DNA of 64,000 nt, from assembly GCA_038380435.1 (NCBI GenBank), contig JAWZYU010000705.1:19001-83000 (forward strand), given 5' to 3'. This document shows, one piece after another, positions 33,629 through 45,653 of the stretch. How positions within the stretch are numbered: the stretch's first letter is position 1; each line of letters begins with the position of its first letter. Both the position numbers and the translations under genes were made by a program. The stretch is from Ryuthela nishihirai. Its lineage: Eukaryota > Arthropoda > Arachnida > Araneae > Heptathelidae. The notes beneath the pieces are model-generated. The model was not told the DNA's origin. It was given only the letters and a program-made list of their open reading frames with translations, and made no database searches.

Positions 33629-34551
33629 TCATATTCTTATGTAGCCCATCATGTTAAACCCATGTGTATTTATGTATGTCGAGTGTTTGCAATATGTGTT
33701 AATTATTCTGAAACCATTGAGTTTACTTACCTGTAGGAGACGTTGTCCATTGTCATTGCAGCTACCAATACCAAAAGGGCCTATCACCCCTCCCCAAAGG
33801 TTAGAGTCAGTACCAACTTTGGCATTGAAGTCACCTAGAACAATGGTAATATCTCCTTTCTTGATATAATCCAAAATATCCTGAAGTTGTCTGTAAAACC
33901 TATCCTTCTCATCCTCATCAGCATCCTCAGTGGGGGCATAACAGCAGGTAACATTCAAGTCTTTAATGCTTGTCTGAAATTTTGCTGTAAGAAACCTTTC
34001 ATTAATGCACTCATATCCTAGAAGAGCATCAGTAGCATGTCTGCTGAGCAGCAGACCCACGCCTTGGTGATGCTTTCCATCCTCCGTCCCTGTAAAGAGA
34101 AATTTAATTTAATTTTTTTATTTTTAAGCATCTCACCTTTACCTGTCCATCTGGTCTCTTGCAAACGTAGAATATCTAGGTTATAACGCTGGAATTCCTG
34201 CGTGAGGACATCAATAGAATAATCTCTATTTAATGTCGTCACGTTCCACGTTCCTGCAAAGAGAAAATGATTAGTAGGATTTTTAAAGAAATTAGGTTTA
34301 TTGACATTGGTAGGGCCAACAATATTAAACAGCCCTCTGATCGCAGGCATGGGGCAAAGACCTGTTCCTCCTCCGCTAAAGGCTGAAGTCACCGATGCTG
34401 GTAGGAACTTCAGGCACCACCTTTTTAAGTGGACTTTTTCAAGAGCTATATGGTCTGCCTGAGACACATTACTGCAGTTTAGGCTTGACACTGCCCAACT
34501 AGCTAAGTGAGGTTCAGGTACCTGCGATGGCCTCTGATTAGGATTATCCAC
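33629..34551 (-). pseudogene. AP-type endonuclease of the RTE-like LINE (unit 1)
   Basis: Two overlapping minus-strand frames (34551-34018 and 34060-33629) together show AGTWNVTTLNRDYSIDV, LQETRWTGKGE (catalytic Glu region), VTCCYAPTEDADEDEKDRF and ITIVLGDFNAKVG (the Asp/Asn pair). This is the exonuclease-endonuclease-phosphatase fold used by LINEs to nick the target. A frameshift near 34050 separates the halves. Confidence 0.8.
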
Positions 34552-35005
34552 CAGCTGATATAAGGTATCCCATGCCTCTGTTCACTTAGGGCTGGCAACC
34601 CAGAAGCAAACAGAAAACACAACGGCAGATTCTCCCTCAACAGAGGCCCACCAGTGCAGCAATTACAGGATCCATAATCAAGCTCAAATCCATAAACAAG
34701 TCTATTCTAGTAGGTATAAATGGTCAGTACCAGGACCCTGTGAAGTTGACCACTCCTCAGCAGGGTTGAAAAAAAATGAAAAAGTGGCCTTAGATGACCA
34801 TATCAGTAGGCCATACTGAACTGGCAGCCCTCCTCTTCCGTTCCCTTTCAAAAGAGAATATCTCTTTTGAAAGGTACTAACGGCCTGCACCAGGAGAAGG
34901 CGGGGTCTGACATTAGGTGCTAGACCTGGCCGGTTCTGTGCATCATCACTAGGATTGGTGTCCAGCTCTCCTTCTAGTTTATGCCTAGCTACCATTTACA
35001 GGCCT

Positions 35006-35370
35006 TAACATATTTAGCAAATGTTAAAGACCTGTGAAAGGGGGGGATGTGTTTTACTACATTAATCCAGTCTTTTGCGCTCTCCCCCCTTGCATTTTTC
35101 CGGCTCGATGTTTATTTCTGACCCCACTCCGTCCCCTTCAATATATTGTTAGTCGACCCGGTCAGTGTTATTGTGAAGACGTTAGATTTAATCCATTATC
35201 CACCGGTAATAAACATCTTTTCCATGTAATAGCTTCGATTTTTGACTTCTTATAATGCATCCTATAGATGCGTTAATGCATCCTATGGATGCGTATGGAT
35301 CTTATAATGCATCCTATGGATACTTCGATTTTTGACTTCTTATAACACATCCTACGGATGCGATTTTGGA
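35006..35370 (+). mobile_element. Gypsy polypurine tract and LTR (second LTR)
   Basis: GTGAAAGGGGGGGA (35034-35047) is a polypurine tract. The LTR starts at or near 35048-35050 (TGTTTTACTAC, ATTAATCCAGTC) as it does at 41474. It contains GGTAATAAACATC and, near its end, four copies of an ATGCATCCTATGGATGC-like palindrome (35250-35360), where the other LTRs have one. The 3' limit, about 35370, is estimated. Confidence 0.7.
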
Positions 35371-35860
35371 AGTTATTTGACGAAGACTAGTACAGTAAAA
35401 GAAACATCTGATATTTGTAATTAGCAAGTTTGAAAGAATAGTGGTGGTTGCAACAAATGTAAAGAAAAAACTTTGAGTCCGATTGGTATAATCCTGTATC
35501 GATTTTAAACATATCGTAAGGTCGTTCAGCAATATCAGTAGCAGCAAAAGGGAAAATATAAGAGAAAAGCAGCAACTATTGATGTTTTTTGATTAAAAAC
35601 GACGTAATCACAATTGTTCACGGATGAAATTCAAACGTAACCTGTAGAGTTGAACTTGCGCCTTTAGCCCTGTCTAAGTGGAGGATGATAGCGATGATGG
35701 GAAAACAATTGAGGACTCTAAAGCTACATATCCAGCATCATGCATCACAAAATTATCTCCAACTCCATCTTCAATCAAAACAACTCATCATTTCCTTCTT
35801 AAGATGAAGGTTTTGCATTTGAATCCTTTAAAATAAATTTTATTCTATGAATTTTAAACG
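35371..35860 (+). mobile_element. Gypsy leader region (middle copy)
   Basis: A diverged match to 21701-22194, including AACGACGTAATCACAATTGT and GTTGAACTTGCGCC. No intact frame. Confidence 0.6.
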
Positions 35861-36100
35861 GAAGCGCGACAATTCGGTGGATAAGAATTGGAAATGCAAC
35901 AGTTTGGCTGATACGACAACCCGGCGGATACGGCAATTGGGAGGATAAGACAATTGGGTGGACAATTGAATGGAACACAATTGGGAGGATAAGACAATTG
36001 GGTGGACAATTGAATGGAACACAATTGGGAGGATATGGCAATCGGGTTCAAATAAGGAAATTATGAGAAATAAAAATTTTTTATTTGAAAAATTATTACC

Positions 36101-36160
36101 GGCATGGCGGGAATCAATTCTGCAACTGTCTAGATACGTGCCAGAGCGCTCTACCATAAG
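36101..36160 (-). tRNA. Degenerate tRNA-like sequence
   Basis: A decayed copy of the tRNA-like block at 22413-22478. The T arm reads GGCGGGAATCAATTCTGC on the plus strand, so the B box is lost. A pseudogene. Confidence 0.5.
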
Positions 36161-37339
36161 AAACACGCAGCTGACGAAAATACCCTTCTAGGATAAGACT
36201 TACAATTCTTTCACTGAAATGTGGCGGACCTTGCGCCATCTACACTTCATGAGAACAACTAATATTCCAATTATTGACAATGATTTAGATTATAAATGAG
36301 GAAGTCATTCACTGTTAAGCGTTCTGACCGAAATTATTCTAAATTACATTAAAGCACTGCACTGTTTGTATCTATCCTCCTTAATCCGTTTTCCTAAGTA
36401 GGATGTGCATGTACCCTCTTTAATCCGACACCACACTACGATAGAAATTTTACGAAATCTGTTCCATCTAAACGTAGTTAACAGAAAATGAAAGAAATGC
36501 CTTACTGCAAAACAATGTTTCATGGGATAATCTGCTTTTCTCACTAATACAACCCTAATTAAAAGGAAATTTTGAAAAACATTTTTTATAATAGAAACAA
36601 TTGGAGACAATTGAATGTATCATAGGAAATCCAAACAACCGATATCGAGAATTTTTCTGGCGAATACGATATTCATTAAAACGGATTCTTAACATTTTTT
36701 TTCGATTCTCTTCGTTTTAAGTCAAACAATCTCAAATAAAAGGATTGACTAACGAACGCAACGATGCATAAGTACCACCAGTATTTCCTACCAGTATTTC
36801 CATCCAGTACCTACCAGTATTTCCTTTAGTCAATAAAATAAATATTTTAAAGATCCTATACTTCTAATAGAAACAATTGGAAATTTATCAAATATATTAC
36901 AGAAAATCGAAACAGGCGAGATTGAGAATTATTCTCGCTTATCCATCCTCAGTTATAACGTACTTTTATACTCTTTCCTGCATCAACTAAATGAAGCAAA
37001 GTGAAACTAAATAACGCAATACAGGAAAACCAAACAGGAAAAAAAATTATCATGCTCACTGAACCCGACATTCAGTGGAACGATTTTTACTTCTAATGAA
37101 TCTTTTTCGTTCATTGAATCTTTCATTGAAACCTTCCTAAATATTCTTTTTCTTTAAAAAATGAAAAAAGAAACGGAAATCAAGGGATGTCGCGCAGGAA
37201 ATTGAAACAGCCAATGTATAAACACCTTCCACTGAATTAGAAACCTTTATGCAGATGTATGTAATCTATGTATGCAATAATACGAGATCACGTGCATCAC
37301 CTCGTGATCTAGGCAGCTATTTAATACTATTGCTCGTCA

Positions 37340-39460
37340 GTATTGTGATGTTTCGTTTAAAAGGAGTAGAAATTGAAAAATGTTGTCTAAACCAGTTTTA
37401 TCAGAGTAAACAATTGTAAGCATCGGCTGTTCCTCATCTTGTAATGTTTTCGCTCGATTTCTGAATGTTCCATTCAGAAAATATGCTTTAAAAATATCGA
37501 TTGCTTTGATATATCGGATTAGAAAGAATAGATTCAAAGCTTTATTAAAAGTCGAGTCAGAAAAATTTGCAGTTTTGTCGGATGTTTAAAATTTCCTGTG
37601 CATTTCTAATTGTTTCATTACAAAGAAAAAAATAATAATTCTTTTGAATGTCGTACTAGTGAGAGGATTTACAGTTCTAGTGTCTTCGTTTACCTGCAGT
37701 ATTATCTTCGGTATCCTTATTCTGTTTTCTTCAGAAAATTGGCTGTGGAAATAAAATTCGTTTCAACCAAATTCAGATCAAGGAGAGTAAAAATTATCGT
37801 TCATATAACGAAATGCGTAAAATATAATATCAGATAGATTCATTCAAATGAGTTTTTAAAAATTTCGACGTATTTTATATCAGATTAGAGAGAGCAGATG
37901 TAAAGGCTTTAATGAGTAAAAGACCAGATGGAATAAGTATTGTTCTTTGCAGTTTCTTTCCGGGGATCCTTCGATTACTAATAATCAATTACTATATTTT
38001 AATCAATGTCGTATTATAGAGAATAGAGGCAAATGTCTCATTAATCACGGATTAGCTAAAATACTTGTAAATGTCGGTTGGTTCAATTTCCCAAAGGCAT
38101 TCCTTTGATTTTCGATTGGTTGGATTGGGAAGGATCTTTTGTTTAATTGAATGTAGGATTAGCGAGAATACAAAATTCTTACTCTGATCAAGTTCCTGCT
38201 GTTACTTTCCTTTGACTTAAGATTGTTTCATTTAGATGAAACATAATGAAATTGACACATGAAAATCCGTTTCGAACAAATCCTGATTAGCGAGAATAAA
38301 TGTACATAATGGTGGATATTATCATTTGCTCTCATATGTTTTTCGATTTCTGACTGTATCTATATGAAGAAAAGAACCTTCAAAATACACTTTTAATTAA
38401 TGCTTGCTTAATCAGAATATTAATTGTTTTACAGAACTGGGTTTTCTAGGGTACGTTTTTTGATTCATTCCAGATCGTTTTACTTGGAACGAACAGAATG
38501 GAACAGAAATGTAAAAATCCGTTGTATCGAAAGTCGGATTAGCGAGATTAATTCTCAGTTTCATTTGTTTGATATCCTCTAATACTTTCGATTGATTTCC
38601 AATTATTTCCTTTATAAGAAAAGTAGTTTTTAAACATTCATTCCTTTGAGTGTCAGATTATTCAAAATAATGGCAGTTTCTCTCATTTTTGTTTCCCGTA
38701 GTCATTCCTTTTATTTGACATTGTTTCACTGAGATCGGACAGAATAAAATAGAACTATCAGAATCCATTGTATTGAAAGTCGTATTAGCGAGAACAATTC
38801 TCAATATGAGTTGTTTTGATTTCCTGTATTACATTTGATAATTTGCCGATTGTTTCTGTTAGAAGTAAAGGATCTTTAAAATATACAATTCATTGAATTT
38901 CGGATTACTGAGAATATATTGGTAATCATGCATTTTCGTTTTCTGAAATCATTTCTCTTATTTAAGATTGTTTATCTTAGAAGGGACAGAATAAAATAGA
39001 AATTTTATAATCCATTGAATCGAAAGCCGGATTAGCGACAATAATTCTCACTATCGTTTATCTTTTTATTATTTTCTCTAATGCATTCGATTGTTTTCTG
39101 ATTGTTTCTTTTAGAGAAATTCGGTTTATTGAGGGTCGTATTGTGAGAAAGAAGATTAGCCTATGAAGCTTTGTTTTGCAATAGTGCGTTTCTTTCATTT
39201 TCCTTTTAATACGTTTAGAAAGAACAGACTTTATATAATATCAGCCGTAGTGCGTTGTCGGATAAAAGGGGATAGATGCAAATCATATATTGAAAAATGG
39301 ATTACAGAGAATAGATTCAAATACTGCATTTCGTTCGTGTAATATAGAATTATACATTTCAAAAATAATTCGCTCTATTCAAAGTCGGATTAAACAGAAT
39401 AGAAGTACTTGTCTGCTATGCAGTAGAAATCTAAGCAAATTCATTTTAATAAGCACGTGG
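37340..39460. repeat. Degenerate ~120-bp satellite, plus orientation
   Basis: The words TCGGATTAGCGAGAATAATTC and ATTTCCGATTGTTTCTTT recur at intervals of about 120 bp (for example near 38530, 38655, 38777, 38897, 39020 and 39135). Units are heavily mutated. Confidence 0.65.
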
Positions 39461-39790
39461 TTTAAGAGACTTCCGACATTGTTGAATTTGTTTACTGTTG
39501 CCAGAAATTTTAGGAGAAGTGGTAGTAATCCAAATTACACCTCATCATTTCCTTACTTCCTCCCAATCATCGTACCGTCCCAAATTTCTGTCTCGCAGTT
39601 GTCGTTGATCCAATTGTAGTATCCTCCCAAATGTCTCATTCACCCAATTGTCGTCCACCCAGTTATTGTACCAATCCAATTGCCGTCTACCCAATTGTCG
39701 CCCTCCCTGTTGTCATCCACCCAGGTGCCTTAAACCCATTTGTCGTCCACCCAGTTGACTTCCATGCAATAATCGCGCTATCCATAGTCC

Positions 39791-41473
39791 AGTGGACATT
39801 CCCTTAATTACAAAGAAAGCACATGATCTCTAATGCACACCGAAGAATGAATCTAAGAACTAGCAGATCTGTTGTTTCACTTATAACTCAGGTGAAGAGA
39901 AATCGTTCGGGAGTTATCACACCAGTCTAATCGTTGCACACGTATCTGTACATCAATTTTATAAAACGTTTCGGAAAAAATTCGATCATGGAGAAATTTT
40001 AATGAGGAACGAATCTCAGTACTGAGATATAATTTCTGTAAGGGTGAAATTCCATACAAAGTTCCATAAATCGGGACTACTGTATTAAAAAGTCAATAGG
40101 AGATCTATGAAAATATCTGTGAGTTCTTCCTCGGAAATTTTTTATTGGAAGTGTCACATTGGAAGTATTTCATGATTCGTCAAGCATCGAAGGATAAATT
40201 GAACTGGAAATAATGCTGGAAATCTTTGCCTGATTTTCTGTGATGCATTGTAGATGACATCATAAGACACAGATGTGTTGCGTTCATAAACTCTGTTTTA
40301 AGTCTTTCGATTGGTCCTTGGTAATCCGTTAATTGTTTATAGTAGGGTAGGAGACTTCGAAATTCGAAGATTCATTTCGAACACGAAAATTGTCCTATTG
40401 ATCGTCATAATAATGGTGATTCGTGACACGTGGCGATTATTTTAACGACTTCATTTTTCCCAGTAATATAAAGAACCTTGATTGACATTTGGAAAAATCC
40501 TGCTCTAATCAATATGCACTGTTTCTTTGCAGTGTTTTCATACAATCAATTCAAAGTAACGTAAACTTGTTATTATAACCGTCTGATAAGCCTGCTACGG
40601 GGCAGGATTTAGATGACAATAATTGTGTTTCAAAATTATAGACAACCTTTTTTTTTAGATTTTCTCTTCTTCGTCGTCCCTCAGTATGAAACCTAATAGA
40701 TTTCTAGTGAGCTTATTTCTCCACTCAGTCCTTTATCACAAAATATTCCTGTATCCTCTTAGAAACTATTTTAGTAAATAAAATCGATAGTATTTTGTCT
40801 CTCCTCACATACAGCCATTCCTAAACATATCGTTAAATGGGTATTGGATTTTTCAAGGTCATCGGTGTTCATTTTTATACTGAGGGAGAAAAACAATCAC
40901 GAAACACAATCATTTACATCTAAATCCTGCCAGGTAGCAAGCTTATCAGAGAGTTGTAATAACATACTTATGGTACTTTCATTGATTGTACAAAAACACT
41001 GCAAAAAGAAAACAGTGCATAGTTAGCAGAGCATGTTTTTCCCAAATGGCAAGCAAGGTTCTTTCCATAACTGGAACAAAAAGAGTCGTTTAAATAATCG
41101 TCATGTGCCATGAAACACCACGCTTATGACGATCAATTTGGCAGATTATCGTGTTCGAAATGAATATTCGAATTTGCAAGACTCCTACCCTTCTATGTGT
41201 AAAAGAAAGGGATTCCCAAGGAACAATTGGAAGACTTAAAAGGAGTTTATGACGATGAGTTAAACAGACTTTTGTTTTTCATCTATCAACAATGCATTGT
41301 TTCAACAAGTTTATGCAGATTTTATCTCCTTTCCGCGGTAATATAAATATTTTATCCGAGGCTTAAGGGACCAGCACGTACATTCTTCCAGAATACTAGT
41401 AAGGGTAAGAGAGTGTCTAAAAATATTTAACGCATTTAGCAAATTTTAAAGATTTGTAAAACGGAGGGGGATG
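39791..41473. repeat. Diverged block R with inverted duplication, then Gypsy 3' end
   Basis: 39830-40690 follows block R (AACTAGCAGATCTGTTGTTTC; GGTGAAGAGAAATCG) at lower identity than copies 0-2. From about 40840 the same material returns in inverted orientation. 41290-41473 resembles the Gypsy 3' region (TTTAGCAAATTTTAAAGA) with a polypurine tract AAAACGGAGGGGGA just before the LTR. Confidence 0.65.
40250..41280. repeat. Large palindrome, arms about 450-500 bp
   Basis: Left-arm sites pair with right-arm sites around a centre near 40,770. For example CAGGATTTAGATGACAATAA (40604) pairs with the reversed copy ending ACATCTAAATCCTG (about 40928), and CTTTCGATTGGTCCTTGG (about 40310) with the reversed copy at about 41225. 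A spacer of about 170 bp separates the arms. Confidence 0.75.
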
Positions 41474-41656
41474 TGTTACATTAATCCAGTCTTTTGCACA
41501 CACACCCTTGCATTTTTACGGCTTTCGTCTTGCCCCCAGTCCCTCTCAATGTTTTGTTGATCCGGGCCTGGCCACTGTTATTGTGACGTCTTACAATGCA
41601 TCCTATGTTAGTCAATGTGTAACACGATAGGATATGTTAGATTCAATCCATTATCC
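41474..41656 (+). mobile_element. Gypsy LTR, 5' portion (third LTR, split by hAT)
   Basis: It opens TGTTACATTAATCCAGTC directly after the polypurine tract and runs to CATTATCC at 41649-41656, where the hAT element begins. The rest of the LTR resumes at 45654. Confidence 0.75.
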
Positions 41657-42002
41657 CAGCGCTTTCCAATTAGCGGCCCGCACAAGGATTTTTGTAGCCC
41701 ACGAACAAAATCTAATTTTAATTGGAAATTTAAATAAATATCTTTAATCCACCTTATAATATTTTGTCAGCTTATTTTACTTTACTTGATATGCAATCTT
41801 CAACTTACTCATTCTATAAAGTTTACAAAACATTCTTAAGGCGATCGGCAAACTGATGAAACCTTTTAAGAGCGGTGCATCGTCATGAAACTAATGTTTT
41901 TATGATGCTGCAGTAATAAGGAGCGTCTAACCACAGCACAAATCGCTCTCACTGCACATGCACATGGCGCGGAATTTTTCCAGACAAAACTAATCGCTAA
42001 AG

Positions 42003-42362
42003 GTTGGGTTGTTTTACCTCTGAGCGGCACTCTTTTGCACACCATGGGCTAAATGGCGAGGTCAAATGGACCCCGAAGGTTGAGAGAAGGGGACCCACTG
42101 GAACAGCTATTGGAGACAGATGGTAGCCTCTCATCAAGGCCATCCAGCGTGTTCTTTAACGTGCACAGGGTATGGCTCTCCCGCACACGGCGCCACGGCT
42201 TAACGTCCCATCCGACGGACGGCGACCTTTCCAATCCCATCGGTTACTCTTACTGACCGTGGGCAGGGTGGGGAGTTTTGCGGAGAACAACCTCAACGCT
42301 GACCCAGCTGGGTCTCGAACCTGGAAACTGCAGATTACAAGCCTGGCGCGCTGCAGACTGAG
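42003..42362 (-). mobile_element. SINE A, near full length
   Basis: The tail GGTTGGGTTGTTTTACC is at 42003 and the head ends at GCGCGCTGCAGACTGAG. The final part of the head is lost. The body lacks the GGTTGGGGGAG run. Confidence 0.9.
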
Positions 42363-42418
42363 AAGAATAGTGTAAGAAGTTGGCCAAAATAAACAGATCT
42401 GCAGAAAAATATCTCTTC

Positions 42419-42471
42419 TCTAGTGGTTCTCGACCTTTTATGATTCATGTATCCCCTGGAACTGTGTATGT
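42419..42471. mobile_element. Charlie-like hAT terminal fragment
   Basis: TAGTGGTTCTCGACCTTTT followed by ATCCCCTGGAACTGTG matches the tandem hAT ends at 22600-22857. It is joined directly to a SINE A head. Confidence 0.6.
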
Positions 42472-42555
42472 AATCTCAACTCTAACCCAGCTGGGACTCG
42501 AACCAGGAACTACAGATTAAGAGCCTGGCGCGCTACCGACTGAGCCACCTTCGCC
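42472..42555 (-). mobile_element. SINE A, tRNA head only
   Basis: AACCCAGCTGGGACTCGAAC to CTACCGACTGAGCCACC covers only the tRNA-derived part. Confidence 0.85.
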
Positions 42556-43630
42556 GTTAAACGCTAAAGAAAAGATCATTTTGAACTACGCTGAGCAAGC
42601 ATCAGCATGAGCTTTCAAGTTTAATGAAAATTCAATTAAATAATTGCATTCGATGAGATTATTTATTTTGGGGGCATTTTTTATGTGATATGATTTTTTA
42701 TTGCTGAACAAACATTTGTTGTGCAGTTATATGCTTTATTGGAAATAGTGGCGGGTGTGATAATATAACTTTTGAGGCTCTGTTTTGTGTTTGCTGTTTA
42801 CAAATATGCTCGATTCAAAATAGTTCTGTTCGATGATCATATCTGTCTTTTGAATCGTGTTATTAAGGGCAGAAAGGACATATATTAGTTAGTTCTATAC
42901 GTTACTGAAAGAAGTGGCTTCATTTGGCATTTAAAGTGCGTATGGTGACGTCACGTCTGTTATTTAGCAATGTGTTGAGTTAAGTAACAAATGAATTAGA
43001 TGCAGTTATCTTTGCCCATATTTTATATGCAAAACAAAGATTTTTCATTTAGAATAAACATTCATCATTATAATTCTTTTGGTGTATTTTCTCTCTACAG
43101 TGATTTCACTAGCTCGTAATGCGAGTTTTAGGACATTACGAGCACTAATTTATACTTTTGTAGTTCACATTGTTTACAGATACTTGAGTAATTTCAAATT
43201 TGACAAAATTATACAAATTTTGCAGTCATAAACTTTGGAATTAAAAGCTTAGTTTAATAAAATAGATAAGGTCGTAACAATTAATGTCATTTTTTCTCTC
43301 TGAAGAAATTTTTGAATTCACAGCACTATGTCCACTATTCCCTTTTAGCAATCAGTTTAGCTTGGCACAAAATACTCATCACATGCATGCGCAGTGAGAG
43401 CGATTTGTGCTGTCGCTAGGCGCTTCTGCAGTAATATTTTCCTCCACTCCTATTGCATCTTGTGAACAGCGTGTGCTCTCTAACAACTGTAAGCAGAGGG
43501 TTGTGCACAATATATCGTTGGTTTTTTGCTATTCTGTGAAGTGAGTTATTTTTTAGACGTTTCTGTTGTTTGTTCATGCGATAATTAACTGAATTTCATA
43601 TTTATTCGTAAATTAAATTAATAGTTAAAT

Positions 43631-45445
43631 ATGAATGCAACTAATAAAAGAAAGATTGTTAATGAAAATCGCGAATTTCAAGAACGGTGGGAGATTGAAT
43701 ATTTATTTATTCTTAACCAGGGAAAGCCACAGTGTTTGGAATGTTTACAGACTATAGCTGTGTGTAAAGAATACAACTTAAAGCGCCATTATCTTTCAAT
43801 GATTTAAAAACAGTATTCTTCGTGCACAGGAGACATGAGAATAGCGCTCGTAAAAATATAAAAAACAACGAAATATTACACTATTTTTTTAAATAATATA
43901 TAAAAATTTCAAGAATATTCAGTAGCTGCATCATTTGAGGTTTGTTTAGAAGTAGCAGAAGAAAACAGGTCATTTTCGAATCGAGAATTAATAAAATAAT
44001 ATGCCTTGGCGACGAATAAATAGTAAAAAAATTTCAAACTGTTGCACTTTCTCATCAGACCGTAAGTCGACTTGTATGCAATCTCACTAACAAATTACAG
44101 AAAATAATCAATAATTGCTGCTCTCTTTCTGTGGCTTTCGACGAAAGTAGAGACATCTCCGATAGAAGCCAAATGCTTATTTTTTATAAGGAATGTAAAT
44201 GAAAACTATAGCTATTTAGAACTTTTAAAATTAGGATCATTACACGGAACAACAAAAGGTAAAGACATTTATAAGGAATTAAAATGTGCAGCAGAGGAAC
44301 ATTGCGGATTTGGTAAGTGCACCGCTATTGTAACTGACGGTGCGAGAGATATGACTGGCAAAAATATTGGGTTCGCAGGACTGTTACAAAAAGAAGGAAT
44401 TAATTGTCGAACGTTGCACTGTATTGTAAACCAGGAGACATTGTGCGGCATTTTGCTGAGACTAAACGACGTAATGGAAAAGGTTATCAAATTTATCAAT
44501 ATAATTCGTGGCTGAAATCGTTCTCTTACACACAGAAAATTTAAAGCTGTTTTGGAGCTTTAAAAAGTTTTCAAAGTTTTAGTGCTTGTTTGGAGCTATT
44601 TAAGCTTCATGCTGAGTATGGCGATTTGCTTTTATGTAGTAATATTCGCTGGTTTAGTGCCGGAAATGCTTCAAATGGGTTTTTGCACTTCGAAAAGAAA
44701 TTCATTTTTTTCTCACAAAACTGGGCACCGATGAAGATTTAATAGCAAGTTTTGTTGACGAAAATTTTCTATGTTCACTTGCTTTCCTAACAGACATTAC
44801 AGATTATTTAGATGTCTTAACTAAATCCTTACAAGGAAAAGATTAAAACGTGTGCTGTCTTTATCATCATGTTACGGGGTTTAGAAACAAACTACAATTG
44901 TTGAAGTCAAATTTGCAGGAAAACAATTTAATTCATTTTGAAAGTTGTAAAGAGTTCTATGAAGAAATGAAGCAACTTAGTAAAACAGTTAATGTTGAAA
45001 AATATGTCCCTAAATTATATATCCTAATTAAAGATTTTAATAGAAGGTTTTCTCAATTTCATGACCTTTAGAAAGTTTAAATTTATTCAATAATCCATTA
45101 AATATTGATATTATCATCGTAGATCCTAAATATCAAATGGAATTATGTGTCCTTCAGGACGACCCAATTATTGCATCTAGTGGAGAAACTGGAATAGAAT
45201 TGGTCAAACTTTTGCCTAAAGAAAAATGTCCAAAATGAAAGATTATAGACTCCGAATAATTTTTACGTTTGGAAGTACATATATCTGTGAGCGCACATTT
45301 TCTGATATGAAATATATAAAAAAGGTACAGAAAACGCATGAACGAATCTACACTTGAGCATATACATCGGCTCGTAACAACAAATATAGATATGGACCTA
45401 AAAGAAATTATTGCCCAACAACTACGGCCATTTTGTTCCCATTAA
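43631..45445 (+). pseudogene. hAT transposase (GTF2IRD2/ZBED-like type), degenerate
   Basis: The ATG at 43631 opens a 58-codon frame with QGKPQCLECLQTIAVCKEYN and LKRHY, a BED-type zinc finger lacking its last His because of a frame loss. After frame changes the catalytic region appears: SVAFDESRDISDRSQM (first Asp) at about 44130-44175, GSLHGTTKGKDIYKELKC and IVTDGARDMTGKN (second Asp region), then CRTLHCIVNQETLC. The dimerisation domain (TFSDMKYIKKVQK to DLKEIIAQQLRPFCSH) ends at TAA 45443-45445. Proteins of this type cut hAT elements with 8-bp duplications, which fits the flanks. Several frameshifts and stops (for example near 44515) inactivate it. The type is inferred from resemblance to vertebrate domesticated relatives. 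Confidence 0.8.
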
Positions 45446-45653
45446 ATTTATTAAATATTTGATAAGGTTTAGAAAATTTATATTGGTTTATTATTACTTA
45501 TTATTTTTCGTATAAATAAAACAATTTTTTTGAAGTGGCATGAATTGACAATTCAATTACCTATCCTATTCTTTTTCTTTGGCCCGCGAAATATTGGCAA
45601 AAGCAGAAATGGCCCCGCGGTCTGAGAGGGTCTGAGAGAGTTGGACAGCACTG

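Larger units (their letters stand above)
31371..35005 (-). mobile_element. RTE-like non-LTR retrotransposon, near full length (unit 1)
   Basis: About 3.6 kb on the minus strand. The 5' UTR (from AAGGCCTGTAAATGGTAGC) is followed by an apurinic-type endonuclease, reverse transcriptase and a 3' end with a GAT-triplet tail. The order and the endonuclease wording point to the RTE group (the family behind the bovine CFDP2/Bcnt endonuclease). Many frameshifts make it inactive. It sits within the 3' part of the Gypsy element just before the polypurine tract. Confidence 0.8.
35861..39790. repeat. Foldback-like inverted repeat with minisatellite ends and satellite-like arms
   Basis: The outer ends are minisatellites in opposite orientation: ACAATTGGGTGG units at 35861-36050 and CCACCCAATTGTC units at 39590-39790. 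Inside, 36440-36560 pairs in inverted orientation with about 39100-39210, 36580-36700 with about 38990-39100, and 36860-36960 with about 38760-38860. Position pairs sum to roughly 75,650 throughout, so the arms are co-linear for about 1.1 kb each. The middle (about 37.0-38.7 kb) consists of the same ~120-bp degenerate units in plus orientation. A tRNA-like insert is present only in the left arm. No transposase is visible. Confidence 0.7.
41657..45653 (+). mobile_element. hAT transposon, complete ends, 3,997 bp
   Basis: The element begins CAGCGCTTTCC and ends GGACAGCACTG (imperfect inverted termini). The 8-bp target-site duplication CATTATCC is perfect (41649-41656 and 45654-45661). It interrupts a Gypsy LTR whose two parts join correctly when the element is removed. 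SINE A copies (42003-42362 and 42472-42555) and a Charlie-like hAT end are inserted in its 5' region. The transposase gene is at 43631-45445. Confidence 0.9.

Noticed and set aside
35799..36051. Cys/Pro-rich peptide with repeated PPNC motifs on the minus strand
   Set aside because: The peptide is the translation of the CAATTGGGTGG minisatellite in one frame; other copies do not keep the frame.
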